Source of the DNA: Ga0077555 sp050250755
GTDB taxonomy: Bacteria > Pseudomonadota > Alphaproteobacteria > Rhizobiales > Hyphomicrobiaceae
Length of the DNA: 64,000 nt
Direction of reading: 5' to 3'
Assembly: GCA_050250755.1 (NCBI GenBank)
Contig: JBFWOB010000026.1
Span: forward strand, 1-64,000
Every line of letters begins with the position of its first letter. Position 1 is the first letter of the stretch. The notes under the pieces were generated by a model. It searched no databases and was not told the DNA's origin. It worked only from the letters and a program-made list of their open reading frames with translations. The translations under genes were made by a program, and so were the position numbers. Positions 27,047 through 34,653 of the stretch are shown one piece after another.

Positions 27047-27241
27047 TATATCCCTTGTGTCGTTCGGACCTTCAGAGGCCGCTTCTTCGGGCAGGCCCCG
27101 CCCAATGGATTTCGCATCCGTTGCTCTGCGACCCAGTCGTCCGTGTCAAGGTGACCAGATCGGCAGCCTTGAAGACAGGCTAGCGCCTGCCCATAGTCCA
27201 GACGACCACAGAACCGCACCTTTCACGCGAGCATCGATCCC

Positions 27242-27505
27242 ATGACCCAGTCCAGCAATCGCGTATTCGACGAGTTCGCACGGCTGATGACAGACGCAGC
27301 CGGCGCCGCCCAAGGTGTCAGGCGCGAAATGGAAACCCTCATGCGCGCGCAGGGCGAACGCATCCTGCGCGAGATGGACGTCGTGCCGCGCGAGGAATTC
27401 GAGGCCGTCAAGGCGATGGCGCGAAAGGCGCGCGAGGAGAACGAAGCGCTCGCACAGAGGCTCGACGCGCTCGAGGCGGAGCTCAGAGCTATGAAAGGAG
27501 TGTGA
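27242..27505 (+). CDS. UbiK-like accessory factor (BMFP coiled coil)
   Basis: An 87-residue, all-helical acidic/basic protein of the BMFP (YqiC/UbiK) family. An amphipathic N-terminal helix is followed by a coiled coil (about 45-85) beginning at the Val-Val-Pro-Arg-Glu-Glu-Phe-Glu motif that marks the family. In enterobacteria UbiK supports the ubiquinone-biosynthesis complex; the alphaproteobacterial members are short and their role is inferred. The gene is divergent from lgt with 195 bases between. It is followed by 270 bases without a convincing gene. Confidence 0.85.
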   Translation: MTQSSNRVFDEFARLMTDAAGAAQGVRREMETLMRAQGERILREMDVVPREEFEAVKAMARKAREENEALAQRLDALEAELRAMKGV

Positions 27506-27775
27506 TGGTTGTACCGCTCCGCACCCCAGTCGTTTTGCAGTGCGTCGCGAGTTGGCCGCAATCGCTCCCCGCTCCATCCACAGGTCATGCACAAGTCGCC
27601 TCGCACAAAGGCTGCGAAAAGCGCCATTTCCAGAGGCTTTTGCGTTGTGCTCCGATTGGCGGTGGAGAAGGCCCTGCTCGCCTTGCGACTCGTGCCTTGG
27701 TCCGCTTAGGTCTCGCTCGACCCGAGGTCGCGAGCTGCGCAATGCGGATGTCGCGCGAGAGGAGTAGAACCACCG

Positions 27776-28273
27776 ATGGCAATTGCCAATCCCCGACACG
27801 AGCACGCGAACAATCCCGTCGATCTCGTCGAGCAGGTGGCTTCGGTGCACGACTGGCCCGCCGAGCGGACCAACGAGGACGAGTTGACAATGGCCATCGC
27901 CGGAACATGGGCGGACTATCAGGTCTCGCTCAACTGGCGGACGGACCTCGAGAGCCTGCACATTGCCTGCGCATTCGACTTTAAGGTCCCCGATAATCGG
28001 ATTGGCGAAATCTACCGACTGGTTGCACAGATCAACGAACAGCTATGGCTCGGTCACTTCGACATCTGGGCATCGGAAGGGCTGATCATGTATCGCCACG
28101 GGCTGATGCTCAATGGCGCGGCGGCGAACCTCAATCAATGCGAAGCACTGTTGAGGACGGCCCTCGAGGCCTGCGAGCGCTACTATCAAGCGTTCCAGTT
28201 TGTCGTCTGGGCCGGCAAGGACTCGCGCCACGCATTGGCCTCGGCGATGTTCGAGACCGAGGGCCGCGCTTGA
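27776..28273 (+). CDS. YbjN-domain protein
   Basis: A 165-residue soluble protein of the YbjN (type III secretion chaperone-like, CesT fold) family. The pattern of Trp-Asp/Trp-Pro near the start, the central strands (Tyr-Gln-Val-Ser-Leu-Asn-Trp; Leu-His-Ile-Ala-Cys-Ala-Phe) and the helix with Ile-x-x-Leu-Val-x-x-Ile-Asn-Glu-Gln-Leu are typical of the alphaproteobacterial group. Its molecular role is unknown. GAGAGGAG precedes the ATG, though with a long spacing of about 12 bases. It faces the DUF502 gene end to end, 48 bases apart; in related genomes proC often follows this gene, but not here. Confidence 0.8.
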   Translation: MAIANPRHEHANNPVDLVEQVASVHDWPAERTNEDELTMAIAGTWADYQVSLNWRTDLESLHIACAFDFKVPDNRIGEIYRLVAQINEQLWLGHFDIWASEGLIMYRHGLMLNGAAANLNQCEALLRTALEACERYYQAFQFVVWAGKDSRHALASAMFETEGRA

Positions 28274-28321
28274 TGCCAGCGCGCCCGTGAACCGCATTGA
28301 CGGAGATCCAGCGGATCCTCG

Positions 28322-29134
28322 TCACGCGTCTTCAGTAGCACGCACCGTTTTCTTCTCGGTCTCGACCAGCACTTTCAGCCGGGTCTGCCCCTCGGGCGTG
28401 ACCATGCCCGCGGACAGGATGATCTTCGCCGCATCCTCGATGGTCATATCGATGGCAGTCACTTTTCGGCGTGGCACGAAAACCGTGAAACCCGACGGCG
28501 GCATAAGGTGCGTCGGCATGAAGACCGCGATCAGGTCCTCGTCCGGTGCGACGCCAGCAATCGGCGGCGATACGGCCCCCGTGATAAAGACCAGCGCATA
28601 GATTCCGGGCGATGGAAACTCCATCACCGCAACCTTCTGGAAGCCTTGTTCTGGCCCAGTCGCCGACACCACCGACTCGAAGAGTTGCTTGGTGCCCCTG
28701 TAGAGGTTGCGGACAATCGGCATGCCGTCGAGCATGCGCTCCCCGGCATTGATGAGCGTTCGACCGATCAGATTCGCCGCCAGCGCACCAATCAGCACCA
28801 ACCCGATAAATGCGAACAGCAGTCCCGCTCCGGGAACGGGAAAGGGCAAATACGTATCTGGGTTATAGAGTCTCGGAATGTAGGGCTTCACCCAGTTGTC
28901 AACCAGATGAATCAACGACCACGTCACATAAAGGGTGATCGTCAACGGCCCTACAATGACCAGACCGGTAAGAAAATAAGTACGCAGTCGCGCGCCAAGC
29001 GAAGGTCGCGGTAGCGGCGGCGCTTCCACTGAAACCGTGATTTCCTCCCGGACCTCACGTTTTGCCAACTGTGCTTCCAGTCGCGCACGGCGTCGTTGCG
29101 CCCGGCGACCGGCCTTCGTGTGGATTTCCTCCAT
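28322..29134 (-). CDS. DUF502 membrane protein
   Basis: A 270-residue protein of the DUF502 family. A basic N-terminal stretch of about 45 residues precedes two membrane segments (about 53-78 and 100-125); the soluble C-terminal domain carries the family's Gly-Met-Pro-Ile-Val-Arg-Asn-Leu-Tyr motif near 140, the Phe-x-x-Val-Ala-Val-Met-Glu-Phe-Pro strand and the Met-Pro-Thr-x-x-x-Pro-Pro-Ser-Gly motif near 215. Family function is unknown; plant relatives are linked to membrane traffic. It lies downstream of the small Cys-rich gene on the same strand with a 193-base gap. Confidence 0.85.
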   Translation of the reverse strand: MEEIHTKAGRRAQRRRARLEAQLAKREVREEITVSVEAPPLPRPSLGARLRTYFLTGLVIVGPLTITLYVTWSLIHLVDNWVKPYIPRLYNPDTYLPFPVPGAGLLFAFIGLVLIGALAANLIGRTLINAGERMLDGMPIVRNLYRGTKQLFESVVSATGPEQGFQKVAVMEFPSPGIYALVFITGAVSPPIAGVAPDEDLIAVFMPTHLMPPSGFTVFVPRRKVTAIDMTIEDAAKIILSAGMVTPEGQTRLKVLVETEKKTVRATEDA

Positions 29135-29327
29135 CCCCTTACTCCAGGCGCGTACCTGACGGTTGGAGAGCGCCCCTTTTCGATAAGCTCCCTTGAAACC
29201 TGTCTAGCATGGCCGGCCGAGTTTTGCCTCCCTTCTACAGCCAGTTCAGCATGATTTGTCGGCGGCGCCAGCCGATCGAGACGCGGGGGAGTGCTGGGAA
29301 AATTCGTCCGGAGAAATCGGCGTCGCG

Positions 29328-29660
29328 CTAACCGCCCCAGCTACATACGATCCGTTCGCAGACTTGGTGACGGTTGCCGACGCTGCAACGAGATCGAACA
29401 GTCCGGCAGATCCGGCACGTATAGGACGACAAACAGCCTCGGACTGCCGCGCCACGCGAAAAGTTGCAGGTGCGTACGGTCTGGCAGTCACGCCCTGGAT
29501 TGGGCGTGGGAACGATTTGCGCACTCGCCGATGTTGCGCCAGCAATCACCAGCATCGACAACCCGGCCGTCACAGCTAAAAGCGCCCGCGAGCGGCATGT
29601 GCGACCGGAATACGTCGCTACCGGGTCAAGCTGTCCGCGGTGTGCTGCCGTGCTCGCCAT
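29328..29660 (-). CDS. Small Cys-rich secreted protein, unknown function
   Basis: A 110-residue protein with a hydrophobic export segment (about residues 26-48, ending Ala-Ser-Ala-Gln) and a mature part of about 60 residues holding nine cysteines, arranged as Cys-x5-Cys, Cys-x5-Cys-x2-Cys, then single Cys residues with a final Cys-Ser-Trp-Gly-Gly. This suggests a disulfide-bonded periplasmic or secreted miniprotein. GAGGG lies eight bases upstream of the ATG at 29660; a longer frame exists without a ribosome site. I do not recognise a characterised family. Located between ilvE and DUF502 on the same strand. Confidence 0.65.
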   Translation of the reverse strand: MASTAAHRGQLDPVATYSGRTCRSRALLAVTAGLSMLVIAGATSASAQIVPTPNPGRDCQTVRTCNFSRGAAVRGCLSSYTCRICRTVRSRCSVGNRHQVCERIVCSWGG

Positions 29661-29854
29661 GACACGCCCTCGCTCTCTCCGGCGCCCTTGGGGCACCGTC
29701 AAACGAGGATTGTTCCCCTCCGGAGTACAGGCATCAAGTCGCGAGCACCGTTTGGGTTATCGTAAGGCAAATTGCTGTGGTCTGGCGGCAACGGTGCGCC
29801 CGCGACCGCCGGATCTCCGGCGGTCCGAACGCAGAGAAGAAGGCCCCGACTCGT

Positions 29855-30949
29855 CTAGTCGAGACGATAAACCCAGTTATGCGGGTCCGGCGCGACGCCA
29901 TGCTGAATATCGACCAGCTTCTGCTTGATACGCATGGTGGTCTGACCTGGGCCACCGGCGCCCATCTTGAATTCACCTTCTGGGCTCGCGACCTTGCCGA
30001 TCGGCGTCACCACAGCGGCCGTTCCGCAAGCGAACGCCTCGGTCAGCCGACCGCTAGCCGCATCCTTCTTCCACTCGTCGAACGAATACGGCTCCTCGCG
30101 GACCGTCAGCCCCTCGGATTTGACAAGTGTGAGCAGACTGTCGCGCGTGATGCCCGGCAGGATCGTGCCTCCAAGCGGCGGCGTCTGCAATGATCCGTCG
30201 TTGAAAACGAAGAACACGTTCATACCACCGAGTTCCTCGACCCAACGATGCTCCGCGGCATCGAGGAAGACCACCTGATCGCAACCGTGCTGGGACGCCT
30301 CGGCCTGGGCGACAAGGCTAGAGGCATAGTTGCCGCCGCATTTTGCAGCGCCGGTACCACCAGGCGCAGAGCGCGTGTAGTGCTGGGACACCCAGATCGA
30401 GACGGCAGAGGCCCCGCTCTTGAAGTAGCCGCCCACGGGCGAAAGAATAACGAGATAAAGATATTCCGACGACGGCTTCACGCCGAGGAACACCTCGTTG
30501 GCGAACATGAACGGACGGATGTAGAGCGAGCCGCCCGCGATAGTCGGAAACCAGTCCCGATCGACGCGCACGAGTTGGCGCACGGACTCGAGAAACAATT
30601 CATCGGGAAGCTCGGGCATCGCCAACCGCTTCGCCGATTCCCTGAAGCGCCGCGCGTTGGCATCGGGACGAAACGTCGCCATCGTGCCGTCGGCGAGCTT
30701 GTAGGCCTTGAGACCTTCGAAGATCTCTTGAGCGTAGTGAAGCACGGCGGATGCCGGGTCGAGCATCAGCGGCTTGCGCGCGGTCACCTTCGCATCGTAC
30801 CAGCCCTTGCCCTCGGTGTAGCGGATGACAGCCATATGATCGGTGAAAACGCGCCCGAAACCAGGATCCGAGAGCATCGTCGCGCGCTGGGCGACCGGCA
30901 CTGCCTCGGTGTTTCTCTCGATCAGGAATGACTGCATGCTCTCCGCCAT
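29855..30949 (-). CDS. ilvE: Branched-chain amino acid aminotransferase
   Basis: A 364-residue fold-type IV, PLP-dependent aminotransferase of the class II BCAT group (the longer type). The PLP lysine lies in the Ala-Ala-Lys-Cys-Gly-Gly-Asn-Tyr-Ala segment (about residue 203); the Glu-Glu-Leu-Gly-Gly-Met-Asn-Val-Phe-Phe-Val block, the Leu-Pro-Gly-Ile-Thr-Arg-Asp-Ser-Leu loop and the Ala-Cys-Gly-Thr-Ala-Ala-Val-Val-Thr-Pro-Ile motif are all typical. It catalyses the last step of Val, Leu and Ile synthesis with glutamate. It is divergent from the MarR/two-component operon, an order common in Hyphomicrobiales. Confidence 0.95.
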   Translation of the reverse strand: MAESMQSFLIERNTEAVPVAQRATMLSDPGFGRVFTDHMAVIRYTEGKGWYDAKVTARKPLMLDPASAVLHYAQEIFEGLKAYKLADGTMATFRPDANARRFRESAKRLAMPELPDELFLESVRQLVRVDRDWFPTIAGGSLYIRPFMFANEVFLGVKPSSEYLYLVILSPVGGYFKSGASAVSIWVSQHYTRSAPGGTGAAKCGGNYASSLVAQAEASQHGCDQVVFLDAAEHRWVEELGGMNVFFVFNDGSLQTPPLGGTILPGITRDSLLTLVKSEGLTVREEPYSFDEWKKDAASGRLTEAFACGTAAVVTPIGKVASPEGEFKMGAGGPGQTTMRIKQKLVDIQHGVAPDPHNWVYRLD

Positions 30950-31223
30950 GGCGCTTCTCCTCTCGGGCAGAATGGCGCAACCGCTAGGCGGCCGCGTTCT
31001 TGTTTCGCCGCCAGTCGAGCCGATAACAGCCGCCGACGCCGCTTTTGAGCCTTAATTCGGATGCGTTTCTTTCCGGTCCTCGACGCGAAGCAGTCGCCGC
31101 AGCAGCCTGGGTGAAGATCATCCTGGCGGGAGCGGTGGCCGACACCGAAGGTCTGTCGTGATGCGCGGCGCAACGCCTCGAAAATCCTTGCCATGGGTAC
31201 CGATCACCCTCAAATATGTCAAC

Positions 31224-31793
31224 ATGGCTGACGTAAATTCGCAAGTGCGCAGATCGGGGTCTCCGCGGTCTGCCGATCCGGCTGAGCAGCGGGATTCGCG
31301 CAGCGATGACTCGCGCCTCGTCGCCATGGTGGAGCTGCTCTTTTTCGCCTATCGCGACTTCGTCGCTGGGCCCGATCAGATCCTCGCAGAACTCGGCTTT
31401 GGTCGAGCGCATCATCGCATTCTGCATTTCGTCAACCAGAACCCCGGCCTGCGCGTCGCCGATCTTTTGGGCATCCTGAAGATTACGAAGCAAAGCCTCG
31501 CGCGCGTCTTGAAGCAGCTTGTCGATGAAGGCTACATTCTGCAAGAGACAGGCTCGATCGATAGGCGCGAGCGCCGACTGCATCCGACGGACAAGGGTGC
31601 GCGACTCGCAGAGCGCCTGCTCACACTGCAAACTCGCCTCCTGGGCAATGCCCTCACCAAGGCGGGGCCCGGCAGCGAACGAGCGGCGGCGGCATTTCTC
31701 GCCGGCGTGATGGCTTGCGAAGATCATGAGCAAGCGACAACGCTGGTGCGACGCGCAATGGTGGCGGCACCGGAAGGCGATCAGGGGGTATGA
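31224..31793 (+). CDS. MarR-family transcription regulator (PetP-like)
   Basis: A 189-residue winged-helix regulator. The recognition helix region reads Leu-Lys-Ile-Thr-Lys-Gln-Ser-Leu-Ala-Arg-Val-Leu and the wing carries Asp-Arg-Arg-Glu-Arg-Arg near residue 120, as in MarR proteins. The start is uncertain: 31224 gives the most natural N-terminus but weak ribosome-binding site, while GTG 31158 or ATG 31161 would add about 21 residues after a GAAGG. The stop overlaps the response-regulator start as ATGA. A MarR protein coupled to an OmpR-type regulator recalls the petP-petR pair of Rhodobacter; this link is inference. Confidence 0.88.
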   Translation: MADVNSQVRRSGSPRSADPAEQRDSRSDDSRLVAMVELLFFAYRDFVAGPDQILAELGFGRAHHRILHFVNQNPGLRVADLLGILKITKQSLARVLKQLVDEGYILQETGSIDRRERRLHPTDKGARLAERLLTLQTRLLGNALTKAGPGSERAAAAFLAGVMACEDHEQATTLVRRAMVAAPEGDQGV

Positions 31794-32509
31794 TGAGCCC
31801 AGAGCTGTCCGCTCAGAGGCGCGATCCGTTGCCTGACAACGCCGCGCACATCCTCGTCGTTGATGACGACCAGCGCATCCGTGACCTCATCGCACGCTTC
31901 CTGTTCGAGGCGGGCTATCGCGTATCGACGGCGCAGGACGCGAAAGCCGCCCGCGCCGCTATGCGTGGCCTGTCATTCGATCTCGTGATCCTCGACGTGA
32001 TGATGCCGGGCGAGACTGGCCTCTCTCTAGCGCGTGATCTGAAGACCATCTCGACGGTGCCGATCTGCATGCTTACGGCGCTTGCGGACCCTGAGCAGCG
32101 TATCGCCGGGCTCGAAGCGGGCGTGGATGATTACGTCGGCAAGCCGTTCGAGCCGCGTGAACTGCTGCTACGGATTCAGAACATCCTGAAACGCGGCAAG
32201 GCGAGCCCTGCATCTCGCGACGAGGTACGCATGGGAGACTTCGTCTTCCATATCGGCAGAGGCGAGCTGAAGCGTGGCGACGAAGTGATCAAGCTGACGG
32301 AGCGCGAACGCGATCTGCTGCGCTTGTTCGCGGGGCGCCCCGGCTCGCCGATTGCGCGCCACGAGCTTGCCAATGACGACTCCACCGGTAGCGAACGCGC
32401 CATCGACGTGCAGATCAATCGCCTGCGGCGGAAGATCGAGGCGGACAGCTCCAATCCTGTCTATTTGCAGACCGTGCGCGGCAAGGGCTACATCCTCTAC
32501 GTCGACTGA
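31790..32509 (+). CDS. OmpR-family response regulator
   Basis: A 239-residue DNA-binding response regulator. The receiver domain (about 15-130) shows the acidic Asp-Asp-Asp pocket, the phospho-acceptor Asp in Leu-Val-Ile-Leu-Asp-Val-Met-Met-Pro (about residue 66), the conserved Thr and the Lys in Val-Gly-Lys-Pro-Phe. The C-terminal winged helix (about 145-238) ends in the typical Arg-Lys-Ile-Glu ... Val-Arg-Gly-Lys-Gly-Tyr motif. It is translationally coupled to the MarR gene upstream and followed after 36 bases by the sensor kinase, its probable partner. Confidence 0.95.
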   Translation: MMSPELSAQRRDPLPDNAAHILVVDDDQRIRDLIARFLFEAGYRVSTAQDAKAARAAMRGLSFDLVILDVMMPGETGLSLARDLKTISTVPICMLTALADPEQRIAGLEAGVDDYVGKPFEPRELLLRIQNILKRGKASPASRDEVRMGDFVFHIGRGELKRGDEVIKLTERERDLLRLFAGRPGSPIARHELANDDSTGSERAIDVQINRLRRKIEADSSNPVYLQTVRGKGYILYVD

Positions 32510-32545
32510 GCCCGCTCCAGAAGCGGACCCCGAGGAGACTGCCGG

Positions 32546-33982
32546 ATGGTGACTGCAAACGAAATAGCGTCGCCCGAAGCTGCTGCTTTGCCGACGGCAA
32601 GCAAGGCCAATTTCTGGTCGGCCGTACAAACTGTGCGTGGCGTCGGCCGGTCGCTCGCCGGTCGCATGAGCGGACTGCTGCCGACCGGTCTTTACGCGCG
32701 CGCTTTGCTCATCATTATCACACCGATCGTGCTGCTCGAAGGCGTCGTAGCCTTCAGCTTCATGGAGCGCCACTGGCAAGCTGTAACGGGCCGACTCTCG
32801 GAGGCGACGGCACGCGATGTCGCTGCTCTGATCGACGTTTACGAAGGTTACACGCGCACCGATAATTACGCCCGGCTGCTCGAGATGGCACGAGAGCGGC
32901 TTGGCCTGTCGATGACGCTCCTCCCACCCGGCGATTTGCCCGTGCCGCAACCGAAGCCGTTCTTTGCGCTTCTGGACCGCACGCTGTCGCGCGAGCTCGG
33001 CAAGCAGATCGATCGGCCGTTCTGGATCGACACCGTCGGCCAATCCGACCACGTAGAGATCCGTGTCAAGCACGACACGGCCGTGCTCCGCTTCGTCGCG
33101 CGACGAAGCCAGACTTATGCCTCCAACTCGCATATTTTCCTGATGTGGATGGTGGGCACCTCGGTGGTGCTGCTCACGGTCTCGATCCTGTTTCTGCGAA
33201 ACCAGATCCGACCGATTCTTCGGCTCGCAGAGGCAGCGGACGCCTTCGGCAAGGGGCGGCAGGTGGCAGACGACTTCCGGCCCCGCGGCGCGCGCGAGGT
33301 TCGGCAAGCGAGCCAGGCATTCCTCGAAATGCGCGAGCGAATCACCCAGCACGTCGACCAGCGCACGACCATGCTCGCAGGCGTCAGCCACGATTTGAGA
33401 ACCGTGCTCACGCGCTTGCGTCTGCAGCTTGCTTTCCTCGGTGAGGGTCCGGAAGTGTCGGCCATGCGTGGCGACCTGAAGGAAATGCAGAGCATGCTCG
33501 AGGACTACCTCGCCTTCGCCAAGGGCGACGGCGGGGAGGTCGCCACACAAACCCATCTTCGCCCACTGCTCGACGAGATTGTTTCCGAGGCGCAGCACCT
33601 CGCTGTACCGATCACGCTGCGCATTCGCCGGCGACGGCGCGAGCTGGTCACGCCCCTGAAGCGCAACGCCATGAAGCGCGCAATCGCCAATCTCGTATCG
33701 AACGCAGCCCGCTACGGCGACCACATCATCATTCGCGCCGCGACCGAGCGTGGTTGGCTACGGATCGAGGTGGACGACGACGGACCCGGCATCCCGGAAG
33801 AAGAACGTGAGAACGTATTCCGGCCATTCTACCGAATCGATGGCGCCCGTACGCAAGAGGAAGGCAACTCGGGCCTCGGGCTCGCCATCGCGCGCGACAT
33901 CGCCAAAAGCCACGGAGGTGACGTCACGCTCGGTGAGAGTTCAATGGGTGGCCTGCGCGCCATCATTCGCGTGCCGCTCTGA
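32546..33982 (+). CDS. EnvZ-type sensor histidine kinase
   Basis: A 478-residue inner-membrane kinase. Membrane segments lie near residues 50-74 and 190-214 with a periplasmic domain of about 115 residues between. A HAMP domain follows, then the H-box Val-Ser-His-Asp-Leu-Arg-Thr (His about residue 283) and the ATPase domain with N-box (Asn-Leu-Val-Ser-Asn-Ala-Ala), G1 (Asp-Asp-Asp-Gly-Pro-Gly-Ile-Pro), F (Phe-Arg-Pro-Phe-Tyr-Arg) and G2 (Gly-Leu-Gly-Leu-Ala-Ile). Lacks the Pro usual in the H-box of other kinase groups, as in EnvZ. It is the cognate candidate for the response regulator just upstream. Signal unknown. Confidence 0.93.
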   Translation: MVTANEIASPEAAALPTASKANFWSAVQTVRGVGRSLAGRMSGLLPTGLYARALLIIITPIVLLEGVVAFSFMERHWQAVTGRLSEATARDVAALIDVYEGYTRTDNYARLLEMARERLGLSMTLLPPGDLPVPQPKPFFALLDRTLSRELGKQIDRPFWIDTVGQSDHVEIRVKHDTAVLRFVARRSQTYASNSHIFLMWMVGTSVVLLTVSILFLRNQIRPILRLAEAADAFGKGRQVADDFRPRGAREVRQASQAFLEMRERITQHVDQRTTMLAGVSHDLRTVLTRLRLQLAFLGEGPEVSAMRGDLKEMQSMLEDYLAFAKGDGGEVATQTHLRPLLDEIVSEAQHLAVPITLRIRRRRRELVTPLKRNAMKRAIANLVSNAARYGDHIIIRAATERGWLRIEVDDDGPGIPEEERENVFRPFYRIDGARTQEEGNSGLGLAIARDIAKSHGGDVTLGESSMGGLRAIIRVPL

Positions 33983-33990
33983 GGGTTCCG

Positions 33991-34431
33991 ATGCGCACGT
34001 CAGAAGAGATCCGTCGCATACTCGATCTGACGCCCCATCCCGAGGGCGGATACTTCCGCGAAACCTTTCGCGACAGCCCCGAAACGAATGGTGGACGCGC
34101 CGCCTCTACCGCGATCTATTTCCTGCTCGAAGCGGGTCAGGTCTCACGCTGGCATCGGGTCGACGCTGTCGAGGTTTGGCACTTCTACGCTGGCGATCCG
34201 CTCGAGCTTGCCATTGCATCGACGGAAAGCGAGGCCCCTCGCCCGCTGATACTCGGCAACGACATCACGACCGGTCAAAGGCCGCAGATTGTTGTGCCCG
34301 CAGGGCACTGGCAGCGCGCAAAGTCACTCGGCCAATGGACGCTGGTTGGCTGCACCGTCGCACCAGGATTCACCTTCGACGGCTTCGAGATGGCGCCCCC
34401 GACATTCTCGCCCGGGATCAAGGGCGAATAA
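33991..34431 (+). CDS. DUF985 cupin protein
   Basis: A 146-residue single-domain cupin of the DUF985 family. It opens with the family motif Leu-x-Pro-His-Pro-Glu-Gly-Gly-Tyr-Phe-Arg-Glu, continues with Ser-Thr-Ala-Ile-Tyr-Phe-Leu-Leu, Trp-His-Arg-Val-Asp and Glu-Val-Trp-His-Phe-Tyr-Ala-Gly-Asp, and closes with Val-Ala-Pro-Gly-Phe-x-Phe-x-x-Phe-Glu. The role of these proteins is unclear; epimerase-like or sugar-binding activity has been suggested for the fold. It begins eight bases after the kinase stop, so it is probably the last gene of that operon. Confidence 0.9.
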   Translation: MRTSEEIRRILDLTPHPEGGYFRETFRDSPETNGGRAASTAIYFLLEAGQVSRWHRVDAVEVWHFYAGDPLELAIASTESEAPRPLILGNDITTGQRPQIVVPAGHWQRAKSLGQWTLVGCTVAPGFTFDGFEMAPPTFSPGIKGE

Positions 34432-34653
34432 GCTCGACTCCTCTATTGGGGCAACGTCGAGACTGGCTCGCCCGCTTCCGGCGACTTTCACCGTGCAAGG
34501 ACTTTTCCCGCTTCATCCACTGATCCGCAAGTAGTCGGGGAAAGCCGCTGGTCCGCCGCTGCCGCGCCTTGCTGCCAGGAAGCGACTCAGCGATTGCTGC
34601 CCGGGTCGCGCGAATCACGCGACCTGTTGGGGGCATTTCGGGGGCAGTATCAG

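Noticed and set aside
27506..27775. Short open frames between ubiK and the YbjN gene
   Set aside because: No ribosome-binding site, Arg/Ser/Pro-rich, overlapping frames on both strands; treated as promoter region of the YbjN gene.
32168..33724. A 518-codon minus-strand frame opposite the response regulator and sensor kinase genes
   Set aside because: Antisense shadow; the plus-strand kinase shows all expected motifs, while this frame is His/Arg-rich and patternless.
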